A DNA stretch of 47,138 nt, from positions 1 through 47,138 of the forward strand of contig DIVL01000036.1 in the NCBI GenBank assembly GCA_002435825.1, read 5' to 3'. Position 1 is the stretch's first letter; each line of letters starts with the position of its first letter. The notes under the pieces are model-generated. The model ran no database searches. It had not been told where the DNA came from and saw nothing but the letters and a program-made list of their open reading frames with translations. The DNA is from Anaerolineaceae bacterium UBA6133 (GTDB lineage Bacteria > Chloroflexota > Anaerolineae > Anaerolineales > Anaerolineaceae). The position numbers were made by a program, and so were the translations under genes. Of the stretch, positions 9,480 to 17,689 are shown piece after piece.

Positions 9480-9761
9480 GCCAGTCAACTGGCAGGCAGT
9501 TTCGTAATCCTTGCGGCGAACGTAAATTGCATAAGAAGTTGAGGGTTGTGAACCCCATTTGTTTTGAGAGATATTGAAGCGCATATAACTGCTCGATTCC
9601 AACCCCGTCCCGATGATTCCCCGCAAACGAATTGTCTGTACTCGATACTGAATGCCATTTTCATCCAGGATCTTGCAAGCTTTATGGAACGCCTCAGCAG
9701 AGGTCTCAACCATTAGTTTATTGAGGAATGGTATCAACATCAGAAATTGTGGTAATTTCAT
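9462..9761 (-). CDS. Small conserved-looking protein of unknown function (99 aa)
   Basis: I do not recognise the family. The strong ribosome-binding site AAGGAGG (9768-9774) at ideal spacing from ATG 9761 supports a real gene. The protein has a hydrophobic N-terminus (LPQFLMLIPFLNKL), a helix EAFHKACKILDENGIQYRV and a C-terminal YAIYVRRKDYETACQL, a layout seen in small DUF2007-like or clostridial proteins in which helix and strand alternate. It starts 26 bases after the polyferredoxin stop on the same strand, so it is probably the last gene of the AOR/Hdr operon. Its end overlaps the convergent phosphoesterase gene; no terminator is visible between them. Confidence 0.65.
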   Translation of the reverse strand: MKLPQFLMLIPFLNKLMVETSAEAFHKACKILDENGIQYRVQTIRLRGIIGTGLESSSYMRFNISQNKWGSQPSTSYAIYVRRKDYETACQLTGSIKME

Positions 9762-9787
9762 CAGGAACCTCCTTGCTGAGAAAAGAC

Positions 9788-10771
9788 CTATGGTTCAATT
9801 TCTTTTTTAAGTTGTGCTTTTCCCAGCAAATTCCCACGAAGCGCATCGATCAGGTCAGCCCTGCGCAGTGCGCGCTTTCGATCGATTTCGATTGACTTGG
9901 CTTTGTCATCCGAAACCTTGCGCAATGCCTCAATCCAGGACGCGCTGGAAACTTCGGTATGGTTCACGCGCCAGCGTTCTACCTTGATGGGCAGTTCGTC
10001 GGCATTTGTCAGTCGCTTAAGTTTCCGTTGAAGAGTCATACCCTGCGATTCAAACTCGAAAGGTTCTTCCACGTAGTCAGCCTTGATGGGGCAGACTTCC
10101 ATGCAGGCGCCGCACTTGATGCAGTAATAATCCGCCAAAACCAGCTCACCAGCATCGTTGATATGGAGCGCGCGGGTGGGGCAGATATCGGCGCACGCCA
10201 GGCAGCCTTCCACGCAGCGTTCGCGGTGCAGCTCAACTGAGCCAACCCAAGCCTGGCGGACTTCAAAGGCGCCTTTGCTGGCGATTTCACATTGGCGGCA
10301 GTGGATGCAGTTGTCGAAGTCAACGCGCATGGTATCGCGTACTTCGTCATAGCTGATCACGCCGGTGGGGCAGTTGTCGATCAAGAAATCCTTGAGCGAG
10401 AAGTCAAACTTTTCCTTGCGGAAAATGGTCTTGGTAACAAATTCGGGATATGCGCCGTACTCAATAACCGGGATTTCAGGTTTGCCGTTGACGGTCAGAG
10501 AAATGGCATGGGTGGGGCAGGATTCCACGCAAGTGCCGCAGTTGACACATTTCGTTTCGTCCACGTCTACCGAGGAGCGTTTGACGATGCGCCCGTCCTT
10601 TAATTCAGCCTCCACGTGGGTGAGCGCGTCTTTGGGGCAAACAATCGGACCGATCTGGCAGCCAACGCAGCGGTCGAGATCCCACCGCATCAGGTAATTG
10701 CGCGTGACCATTGGGCGTTGGATAGTCATTTCGTTTTCGGTTTTGGTTTTCTTTGGAATACCGCGACTCAT
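9788..10771 (-). CDS. Polyferredoxin-type 4Fe-4S protein
   Basis: 327 residues from ATG 10771, which has AGGAG upstream and lies 7 bases past the previous stop. Five cysteine-rich segments are visible: CVGCQIGPIVCP (CX2CX6CP, atypical), CVNCGTCVESCP (canonical), CIHCRQCEIASKG (no closing CP), CVEGCLACADICP, and CIKCGACMEVCP (canonical). At least two, and perhaps four, 4Fe-4S clusters are expected. No membrane segment. Its place next to the flavin/NAD subunit suggests that it wires clusters together or serves as a ferredoxin docking subunit. The frame is open further upstream, to 10855, but that would run inside the upstream gene. The C-terminal 90 residues are charged and helical, without Cys. 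Confidence 0.8.
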   Translation of the reverse strand: MSRGIPKKTKTENEMTIQRPMVTRNYLMRWDLDRCVGCQIGPIVCPKDALTHVEAELKDGRIVKRSSVDVDETKCVNCGTCVESCPTHAISLTVNGKPEIPVIEYGAYPEFVTKTIFRKEKFDFSLKDFLIDNCPTGVISYDEVRDTMRVDFDNCIHCRQCEIASKGAFEVRQAWVGSVELHRERCVEGCLACADICPTRALHINDAGELVLADYYCIKCGACMEVCPIKADYVEEPFEFESQGMTLQRKLKRLTNADELPIKVERWRVNHTEVSSASWIEALRKVSDDKAKSIEIDRKRALRRADLIDALRGNLLGKAQLKKEIEP

Positions 10772-10778
10772 GTTTCTC

Positions 10779-11636
10779 CTAAAGGTCTGCCGGCAGGGCG
10801 TTGAGCTCAGCCAGGCTGAAGACCGGACCGTCTTTGCAGATATATTTTGGACCAAGATTGCAGCGTCCGCACTTGCCGACGCCGCATTTCATGCGCTTTT
10901 CGAGCGAAGTGAAAATGGTTTCGGGGGTGAAACCGAGCCCGACGAGTGCTGGCAGAGTGTATTTGGTCATGATTGGAGGACCGCAAACCACTGCCACACT
11001 ATTGACAGGCGAAGGACTGACCTCTTTGACCACGTCCGGCACATAGCCCACATGGTGAAGCCAATCCTCTTCCGGCACATCAACAGCTTGATGCACTTCC
11101 ATGTCATCCCTTTGATGCCAGGCGGCAATGTCCTGCTTGTACATGCACAAACCAGAGGTGCGTGTGCCGTATATAACAGTCATTTTGCTATAATCCCCGC
11201 GATTGGAGGGATGATGCAGGTGTTTGGTGAGGGCATAAAGGGTGGAAAAAGCACAACCGCCGCCGATGATCACCAGGTTCTTGCCTTTCCAATTTTCCAG
11301 CGGAAAACCGTTACCAAGTGGTCCGCGTATTCCGATTGGATCACCAGGCTTCAGGTTATGCAAGGCTGTTGTGACGGATCCCATTTTTTGGACTGTGAAG
11401 CGGACAAAATCGCCTTCCCAGGCTGCGCTGGCAACACCCAGAGCGGCCTCGCCTTTGCCGATGACGCTCAACAAGCAGAATTGACCCGGGTTGAAGGCAG
11501 CGAAGAATTCGCGAGCGTCTTGCGGCTCGTCAAAACTCAACTCGAGAGTTTTTAGTGAGCGGTCGGTGGACTCGTAATAAGCATGCAAAACGTGCATGGG
11601 GATAGGCAGGTAGGGACTTTGAGCCTCATTGGGCAT
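10779..11636 (-). CDS. FAD/NAD(P)-binding, 2Fe-2S oxidoreductase subunit (FlxA/HydG/AsrB-like)
   Basis: 285 residues. The order is a ferredoxin-reductase-type FAD domain (RGPLGNGFP near 125), a NAD(P)-binding domain (NLVIIGGGCAFSTLYAL, then CGPPIM), and a C-terminal 2Fe-2S motif of the PyrK/HydG type with the CGVGKCGRC segment and a later Cys. Proteins of this shape move electrons between NAD(P)H and iron-sulfur clusters in sulfhydrogenases, anaerobic sulfite reductase and FlxABCD-HdrABC complexes. In this neighbourhood I infer the NADH-reactive FlxA-like role. Start ATG 11636 has GAGGTAG upstream and overlaps the preceding gene by 11 bases. Whether it prefers NADH or NADPH is not visible. 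Confidence 0.85.
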   Translation of the reverse strand: MPNEAQSPYLPIPMHVLHAYYESTDRSLKTLELSFDEPQDAREFFAAFNPGQFCLLSVIGKGEAALGVASAAWEGDFVRFTVQKMGSVTTALHNLKPGDPIGIRGPLGNGFPLENWKGKNLVIIGGGCAFSTLYALTKHLHHPSNRGDYSKMTVIYGTRTSGLCMYKQDIAAWHQRDDMEVHQAVDVPEEDWLHHVGYVPDVVKEVSPSPVNSVAVVCGPPIMTKYTLPALVGLGFTPETIFTSLEKRMKCGVGKCGRCNLGPKYICKDGPVFSLAELNALPADL

Positions 11637-12648
11637 GGGCTACCTCACTTGGAAGTTGATGGGCTTTGCGCAGCATGGCGCGAATATCCAAGCCCACAGG
11701 GCAGTAACGCACGCAGCGACCACAGCCTGTGCAGCCGATCTGGTTGATCTGGTCCACCCAGTAGCTGTATTTGTGGCTCAGGCGCTGACGGGTGCGTTCC
11801 ACTCGGCTGGGGCGGGGGTTGTGCCCGGAAGCTTCGAGGGAGTAGGTGCGGAACATGCAGGTGTCCCAGTTGCGCACGCGTTCACCGCGTTGGGCTTCGT
11901 CGACGATATCGAAACAGAAGCAGGTGGGGCAGAGGAACGTACACACTCCGCAGCCAAGGCAGGAGCGCGAAACCTCTTCCCAATAAGGACTGACAAAGTT
12001 TTGATCGAGCTTTTCTTTTAACCATTCTGTTTCAAAAGCGATTGGCATGCTTGCCGCGGCAGCTTGCTGCCCTTCGCTTGCTTGCGTGCTTTGTTCTTCA
12101 GTGGCAATTTCGAGTTGGGTGAAAAGGCGTTCGCCTTTTTCAGTCAGGGTCTCCACCAGGAAAATTTCGCCAAGGTCTGTGAGGATCGCGTCCAGACCAG
12201 CGTGGTTGAAAGGTCCCGAACCGACAGTGGTGCAAAAACCAGTCTGGCATGGCACGTGGCAGCCAAGGCCGATCAAAACTGCGGCATCGCGGCGGGCTAC
12301 CCAGTGCGGATCCATGTAGCGTTCCTGCTCAAAGACCGTGTCTAGCATGGTCACGGCATGCGCGTCACAGGGACGGATGCCAAAAATGAGGCGGGGAGCG
12401 GTTTCTGAGGGGACTTGTTCGTAACCGCCAAAGCGGGTGAACTTCAGCAGAGCCTCAGAGGTCGGCAAAAAGAGGGCTTTGGGGGGGATGCGCGTGTTGT
12501 GAGCTTTATCAAAGGCAAGTTCAAAGCCATCCTGCAATGGGAGAAAATGGGTGAAATTCTCCAGGGATTGCGGGGCGTAAACCTCGTAATCCTGGCGCCA
12601 GGCGTTCAGCAGGTGATTGAGCTGGTCTTTTTTGAGGATCAGGTTCAT
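11626..12648 (-). CDS. 4Fe-4S dicluster protein, HydB/AsrA type (FlxB-like)
   Basis: 340 residues. The N-terminal part has the family features FGIRPCDAHAV and GLGCHVPCQTGFC. The C-terminus has two 4Fe-4S binding motifs, CLGCGVCTFLCPTC and CTGCGRCVRYCP. This matches the sulfhydrogenase beta / anaerobic sulfite reductase A family, which pairs with the FAD subunit encoded next. A low-complexity Gln/Ala/Glu stretch (around 185-205) links the halves. I chose ATG 12648, with AGGAGAG just upstream; the frame is open five codons further to 12663. It lies between two other iron-sulfur genes with little or no spacing, so co-translation into one complex is likely. Confidence 0.82.
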   Translation of the reverse strand: MNLILKKDQLNHLLNAWRQDYEVYAPQSLENFTHFLPLQDGFELAFDKAHNTRIPPKALFLPTSEALLKFTRFGGYEQVPSETAPRLIFGIRPCDAHAVTMLDTVFEQERYMDPHWVARRDAAVLIGLGCHVPCQTGFCTTVGSGPFNHAGLDAILTDLGEIFLVETLTEKGERLFTQLEIATEEQSTQASEGQQAAAASMPIAFETEWLKEKLDQNFVSPYWEEVSRSCLGCGVCTFLCPTCFCFDIVDEAQRGERVRNWDTCMFRTYSLEASGHNPRPSRVERTRQRLSHKYSYWVDQINQIGCTGCGRCVRYCPVGLDIRAMLRKAHQLPSEVAHAQ

Positions 12649-12659
12649 TTTGGCTCTCC

Positions 12660-13613
12660 TCAAACCACAAAGCGGGACTTATCGTCCAGGGTAACAGTCG
12701 AGAACGGCGTTGGGGTTTCCGCATCCAGTCCAACCTCAAAGTTGTACTTCCGGCGCATATCATCGTTGAGTTTCTCGGTCAGGTAGGTCATCTTGATATC
12801 CATCGGGCAGGCGCGTTCGCAAGCGCCGCAGCTGGTGCAGCGCCCGGTTTGATGGAAAGCGCGTACGATGTGCCAGCCTTGCATGCCAGCAGGGGTGGTG
12901 CCGCTCTCGGTCCAACGCGGGCTGATGTGATCCACGAAACACTCCTCGCAGTAGCACATCGGGCAGGCTTCACGGCAGGCATAACAGCGGATGCAGCGTT
13001 CGGCTTCCTGGCGGAACCAGGCGTGCCGTTCCTCGACGGGCAGGTCTGCAAAGGCAGCAACCTGCTCGCGTGCCAGGGCGGGATCGCCTTCAGGCAGGAG
13101 GTCGCCGATGACAATATCAGCGGAAATCGGGTTCGGATGGATACAGCGTGCGCAGCTTTCGTGCAGCAGGCTGTGTTTTTCGAGGGTGAAGTAACCTGAC
13201 CTCGCTTCGACAAGCATGGTGTTATCACTTTGCTCGACAACGCTGATCACTTCTTCGCCGGTTTGTTCAACGATCTTTCGCCAGTCGATGATGCCCTCGC
13301 AGGGTATACCGATCAGGTAGAGACCCTCACGAGGGTGCTGCCCTTCAAAAACCAGGGCGTTCACTGAGCGATTCTCGCAGCCTCGCACCAGCATACCGAT
13401 CTTTTGGGTCTTCGGGAAGCGGGTGAGGTAGGTGGCCAGGTTGTTCTGGCAAAGCGCGTTGTATGCGAGCTGATCAATTTCTTCGGATGACGTAAAAAAT
13501 GCAGGTTGCGGGTGGAGAGGAGTGTCGCCGGCTTTGAAACCGATGACCATTTCCACCACACCTTCATCCAGAACGCGTTTGGCTTCAGCCATGAGGGCGT
13601 CTAAATCAAGCAT
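12660..13613 (-). CDS. Iron-sulfur protein with FrhB/FdhB-like N-terminus and dicluster ferredoxin (FlxC-like)
   Basis: 317 residues from ATG 13613 (GGAGGTG upstream; start overlaps the mvhD end by 8 bases). The N-terminal half has features of the F420-hydrogenase / formate-dehydrogenase beta-subunit family (MLVRGCENR, then GIPCEG, then CARCIHP). The C-terminal part has CIRCYACREACPMCYCEECF and CTSCGACERACP, giving two 4Fe-4S clusters plus extra cysteines. No Rossmann motif is obvious. In Flx-Hdr clusters a comparable iron-sulfur protein links the NADH subunit to MvhD and HdrA; that is the role inferred here. It is not a heterodisulfide-reductase B subunit, since no repeated CCG domains are seen. 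Confidence 0.75.
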   Translation of the reverse strand: MLDLDALMAEAKRVLDEGVVEMVIGFKAGDTPLHPQPAFFTSSEEIDQLAYNALCQNNLATYLTRFPKTQKIGMLVRGCENRSVNALVFEGQHPREGLYLIGIPCEGIIDWRKIVEQTGEEVISVVEQSDNTMLVEARSGYFTLEKHSLLHESCARCIHPNPISADIVIGDLLPEGDPALAREQVAAFADLPVEERHAWFRQEAERCIRCYACREACPMCYCEECFVDHISPRWTESGTTPAGMQGWHIVRAFHQTGRCTSCGACERACPMDIKMTYLTEKLNDDMRRKYNFEVGLDAETPTPFSTVTLDDKSRFVV

Positions 13614-14046
13614 TGGCACCTCCAGCTGTTTCAGAAACGCGCGTGGCGAGGTTCTGGGCAGGTCCAAGGGTTGTTATTTGCGCTTCGAAGGCAGCCAGTT
13701 CCTTCTGAATGATGCCGCGATCCTGCAGATCCAGCCAGAGGAAGCGAATGCGATCCTTTTCATACCCGATGTAATTGAGAAAATCGGAAAACTCATCCAA
13801 CTGCCGGCGTGCCGCGATGTTGCCAGTCTTGAAATGGCACTGTTCGGGCAGACAACCGCTGACCATGACGCCATCCGCTCCGCCCTGAACCGCGTTCAGA
13901 AGGTAAAGTGGATTGATGCGACCAGTGCAAGGCACTTTAGCAAGGTGGATGTTCTCGGGCAGTTGAGTATCGACCCATTCCTGGTCAGAGGGCGCGAAAA
14001 GGCACCATTGGCATTGAAATAAGACTAATTTCGGGGTCTCGCTCAT
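13606..14046 (-). CDS. mvhD: MvhD/FlxD-type 2Fe-2S electron-transfer subunit
   Basis: 146 residues, the usual size. Conserved cysteine groups are FQCQWC (C12, C15), PCTGR, and GCLPEQCHF, as in methyl-viologen-reducing hydrogenase delta subunits, which bind a 2Fe-2S cluster and dock onto HdrA. Start and upstream stop share bases (TGATG), a sign of coupling with the HdrC-like gene. The HdrA encoded upstream already has a C-terminal MvhD domain, so this operon carries two copies of the module, one fused and one free. All key cysteines are ordinary TGC/TGT codons here; no Sec is seen in this gene. Confidence 0.9.
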   Translation of the reverse strand: MSETPKLVLFQCQWCLFAPSDQEWVDTQLPENIHLAKVPCTGRINPLYLLNAVQGGADGVMVSGCLPEQCHFKTGNIAARRQLDEFSDFLNYIGYEKDRIRFLWLDLQDRGIIQKELAAFEAQITTLGPAQNLATRVSETAGGANA

Positions 14047-14636
14047 CAGGATACCCTTTCTGTCTCAAGCCAGGATAATAACGTGTCGATCAACTCGGCA
14101 TCGTTATTGTCCTCAGCCAAGCGGATGGAAGTAGAGCGGCAGGCAGCGGTGCACATACCGCAAGCCATGCATTTGCCTGCGTCCACCGATGCGACCGTGA
14201 TGGTGCCGCGATAAGCAATCCGCTTTTCGACCAGGCTGATGGCTTCGTAGGGGCAGATCTTGACGCACAAGCCGCAGGCGACACAAGTAGATTCATCCAC
14301 CTTGGCAACCTGGTAGGGGGTCTTTTTTCCGCTCTCGACTGCCAATGCCTTGACCGCGTTGATAACGCCGGAAATGTGGATTTTTTGCGGACAGGCGGGG
14401 TAGCAGAGGTCGCAGGCGGTGCAAAGCCAGGTGGTTTTGTCGGCAAAGGCGGCATCATCCATGTTGAAGACTGCTTCGCGGATGAGACGACGCGGGTTGT
14501 AGCTGCTCTCAAGTTTGGTCTGGATCATGCATTTGCTGGTGCAGGTGCCGCACGAATAGCAAAGCATCAGCATGTCGCCGCCGGGGATGGCTTTTACGCG
14601 CTCGGAGAGGACGTTGGGGTCAGTGAAACCACTCAT
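14046..14636 (-). CDS. HdrC-like protein with an extra dicluster ferredoxin domain
   Basis: 196 residues. The N-terminal half resembles HdrC: CYSCGTCTSKC and CTACDLCYPACP, two 4Fe-4S motifs, with the NPRRLIREAVF segment between them. The C-terminal half adds CVACGLCVKICP and CMACGMCTAACR, so four clusters are possible. Classical HdrC has only the first two and partners with HdrB; no HdrB gene is present here. The extension may replace that partner by passing electrons to the AOR branch or to a free ferredoxin. The start ATG overlaps the hdrA stop by 4 bases. Confidence 0.82.
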   Translation of the reverse strand: MSGFTDPNVLSERVKAIPGGDMLMLCYSCGTCTSKCMIQTKLESSYNPRRLIREAVFNMDDAAFADKTTWLCTACDLCYPACPQKIHISGVINAVKALAVESGKKTPYQVAKVDESTCVACGLCVKICPYEAISLVEKRIAYRGTITVASVDAGKCMACGMCTAACRSTSIRLAEDNNDAELIDTLLSWLETERVS

Positions 14637-17170
14637 GCGGCTATCTCCCTGCTGATCATTTCATCGACGATAAAGTCCACCTGTACCATTGCCTGAGCCA
14701 CACCAGGAACATCACCGAGTTTGGTGAGTTTCTTTGCCATTTCAGGTTTTAGGCGCTCAATTTCAGACTTCAGCACATCCTCTGGGATGGCATCCAGGGC
14801 AGATTGCATTTCGTTAATGACACGGGCGTATTTATCGCCCTCAGCAGCGCTGATCCACTCTATTCGGAAGCGACCCGGGCTCATTTGCATGCGCTCAAAC
14901 ATCTTTCCAAGCCGTGCAGCGCGTTTGGCGCCGACAATCTGACCGGTGATGTAGTGGCAATCCTGCGGATGGCAGCCTGAATAGAGAATAGCACCCGCAC
15001 CGAGGCGATAGGCTTCGTAGATCAGGTCAGCATCCATGCGCGCCGAACACATCACGCGCAAACCGCGTTCATTGGCGCTATATTCAAAATGCGAGGTGCC
15101 GGCAAGGTCTGCGCCGCCGTAGGAGCACCACTGGCAGCGGAAAGCGAGAATTTTCTTCTCCGGTTCGACCGCCAACAGGGTGCGGATTTGCGCCAGTACC
15201 TGGGCATCGGTGTAGTGGAGTTGGGTGATCGAGTCATGCGGACATTCGCCAACACAGGCACCACAGCCGTGGCACTTGGCAGTGATCACTTCCGCGGCGA
15301 GACCCTTGGTGTAATCGATGGCGCCATAGGGGCAGGCACGGGCGCAGATACCGCAGGCCTGACCTTTTGCGCTGACGCAGCGATCCGGCCAGACAACAGC
15401 GACGGTCGGTTCGATCTGCCAGCTGTCGGAGTGCAGAATGCGCGAAGCGCGGGAGGCAGCTGCGGACCCCTGGGCGACGCTGGCAGGGATATCTTTGGGA
15501 CCCAGGCTAGCGCCGGCGAAGAATATGCCGTCGGTGGGGCTGTCAATCGGGCGCAGCTTGGGGTGATACTCCATGAACCAACCGCCGGGAGACTGCGCCA
15601 CGTTGAGCACGGAGCTCATGTGGTTCTGGTCGGGTTGGGGAATGGCGGCCTGGTTGAGCATGACCATGTCATACTCGCGTTCAATCACTTTACCCAGCGT
15701 GATATCTTCCGAGGAGATGAAGAGCTGGTGCGTGTCGGGGTCTTCAGTGATTTCGGAAGGGCGACCCTGGATAAAGCGGATGCCGGACTCGCGGGCACGA
15801 TCGTAGAACTCTTCATAACCCTTGGAAGGCGTGCGGATGTCGATGTAGTAGATGGAGATCTCGGTATCCGGGTGCATCTGCTTGAGCAGCAGCGCGTTCT
15901 TGATTGCGTACATGCAGCAGAAGTTTGAGCAGCTTGGGTTGTAGCGTTTGTCCCTAGAGCCGACGCAATTGATGATGGCAATTCTCCTGGGATATTTTCC
16001 ATCGCTGGGGCGGATCAGGGCGCCGTTGGTGGGTCCGGCTGAGTTGTTCAATCTTTCCATTTCCATGGCGGTGATCACGTTCGGGAAGCGACCGTAGCCG
16101 TACTCAGTCATGGGGGTGGGGTCAAAGTGACTAAAGCCGGTTGCCACTACAATGGCACCGATTTCCTGCTCCACCAGTTTGTCTTCCATACTGAAGTCAA
16201 TGGCTTCCAGGGCTCCGCAGGCTTCCACGCATTTGTAACAGTGGATGCAGGCATCCATATCGATGTTATAAATCAGGGGCACTGCCTGGCTCATGGGGAT
16301 GTAAGCAGCCTTACGCGGGGCAAGGTTCATTTCAAAGTAGTTGGGAACTTCCACCGGGCAAGCCTTGGTACAGGCGCCGCAGCCGTTGCAGCGATCAGCG
16401 CGCACGTATTTTGCTTTTTCCCTCAGAGTCACAACGAAATTGCCGACGTATCCTTCGACTTTTTCAACTTCGGTAAAAGTCTTTACTTCGATCAGGGGCT
16501 GACGCGCCGCGTCAACCATTTTTGGTGCAAGAATTCATATACTGCAGTCCATCGTTGGAAAGGTCTTGTTAAGTTGCGCCATGACCCCTCCAATCGTTGG
16601 TTCTTTTTCTACCAGGGTGACCGGGATGTTCTGTTCAGCCAGGTCGAGGGCGGCGTTGATGCCAGCCACACCACCGCCGATGACCATGGCGCGTTTTGTG
16701 ACGGGCACTTTGATCATATCCAGCGGGGTCAGGAACGTGGCTTTAGCAACCGCGGCTGCGGTGAGATCTTTGGCTTTTTCAAGCGCGCCTGCGCGGTCAT
16801 GTCCATGCGCCCAGGTGCATTGCTCGCGGATGTTTGCCATTTCCATCAGGAACGGGTTCAAACCGGCTTCAGCCACACAACCACGGAAGGTTGGTTCGTG
16901 CATACGCACAGAACAGGCTGAAACTACCACGCGATTTAGTCCGTATTTGGCAATGTCTTCTTTGATTAAGCGCTGACCGCTATCGGCGCAGGCATACATG
17001 GTATCGATCGAGCGCACAACGCCAGGTAGTTTGCCAGCAAAATCCACAACCGCTTCCGGGGGGATGACACCGGCGATGTTACTGCCGCAATGGCAGACAT
17101 AGACACCAATGCGGGGCTCATCCTGCGGGAAGTCCGCGGAGTGGCTCTTGGTGATGGGGTCTTCACTCAT
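14633..17170 (-). CDS. hdrA: HdrA-MvhD fusion flavoprotein, predicted selenoprotein (Sec212, in-frame UGA)
   Basis: 845 residues if the single in-frame TGA (16535-16537) is read as selenocysteine. The N-terminal part (1-211) has VYVCHCGSNI and a Rossmann FAD motif VIGGGVAGINAALDLAE, and runs FPTMDCSI-U-ILAPKMVDAAR. In HdrA proteins the U position is a conserved Cys, known to be Sec in several methanogens. Then come CNGCGACTKACP (near 261), CIHCYKC (near 308), the CVGSR...C...CC cluster ligands (402, 414, 418, 419), C-terminal ferredoxin motifs (CGICARACP, CHGCGACVGECP) and an MvhD domain (FRCQWC, GCHPQDC). The flavin is the expected site of electron bifurcation. Start ATG 17170 overlaps the upstream stop by 4 bases. 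Both halves are intact, have no other stop, and fit one reading frame, which argues against decay. Confidence 0.92.
16499..16515 (-). promoter_or_regulatory. Candidate bacterial SECIS hairpin for the hdrA UGA
   Basis: On the mRNA, 19 bases after the UGA, a 7-bp stem (TTGACGC paired to GCGTCAG, one G-U) closes a GGC loop. Bacterial SECIS elements lie within about 15-40 bases of the UGA and often have G-rich loops, so place and shape fit. A smaller ACCA/TGGT hairpin precedes it. No consensus exists that would prove SelB binding. Confidence 0.55.
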
Positions 17171-17679
17171 TTGGGATCCGTTGCTTTCTGGGGAATGTTT
17201 AAAGATTCGGTGATCAGATTGCGGCGAGTCTTTTGGGCACGTTGGTCGGGTGTGGTCAGGGTGAGCGCCTCTTTGGGGCACCACTTCACACATTGAGGAC
17301 CGTCCGGCTCGTCCTTGCACTGGTCGCAGATCTCTGCCAGAGTTGTCTGGGAGTTGATGGAAATCGCGCCGAAATCGCAGGATTCGATACACCAGGCACA
17401 GCCATCACACTTGGCGGCGTTGACGTCAATGATACCGGTCACAGTGTCCTGGGTAAGCGCATCACGCGGGCAGACGATCACGCAGGGAGCGTTTTCGCAG
17501 GTGCGGCAGGCGATGGCGGTGATGAGGACTTCATCCACGCGGACGGTGCGGATGCGGCTGCGATAGGAGTTGTATTCCCCGGTTTTTGTGAATGCACACA
17601 TGTATTCGCAAAGTTGACAGCCTACGCACAGGTTAGGATCGCAATCAATATAAGCATATTTTGAAGTACTGGTTGCCAT
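17167..17679 (-). CDS. Four-cluster ferredoxin subunit of the AOR (HycB/BamC/AorA-like)
   Basis: 170 residues from ATG 17679 (GAGGAG upstream). Four cysteine groups are visible: CVGCQLCEYMC, CRTCENAPCVIVCP, CDGCAWCIESC, and CDQCKDEPDGPQCVKWCP. This is the HycB/DmsB-type arrangement of four 4Fe-4S clusters. Small subunits of this type accompany AOR-family enzymes of the Aromatoleum AOR and class II benzoyl-CoA reductase (BamBC) kinds, passing electrons from the tungsten subunit onward. It lies between the AOR and hdrA genes and overlaps hdrA by 4 bases, so it is the likely bridge between the two. No Tat or Sec signal is seen, so the complex is cytoplasmic. Confidence 0.88.
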   Translation of the reverse strand: MATSTSKYAYIDCDPNLCVGCQLCEYMCAFTKTGEYNSYRSRIRTVRVDEVLITAIACRTCENAPCVIVCPRDALTQDTVTGIIDVNAAKCDGCAWCIESCDFGAISINSQTTLAEICDQCKDEPDGPQCVKWCPKEALTLTTPDQRAQKTRRNLITESLNIPQKATDPK

Positions 17680-17689
17680 AAGCTCCTCG

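Noticed and set aside
10698..11555. Long plus-strand frame (285 codons) opposite the FAD subunit gene
   Set aside because: It is antisense to a clear enzyme gene, shows no family motifs and reflects codon bias. The same holds for other long antisense frames such as 15089-15928 and 1418-1858.
14633..17392. hdrA as two genes or a nonsense-mutated pseudogene
   Set aside because: Both sides of the TGA are intact, in the same frame, and continue the family alignment; the stop is exactly at the known Cys/Sec site and no other lesion exists.
17171..17392. Upstream extension of the HdrA frame
   Set aside because: It runs inside the ferredoxin gene; ATG 17170 overlaps that gene's stop by 4 bases, a normal start arrangement.
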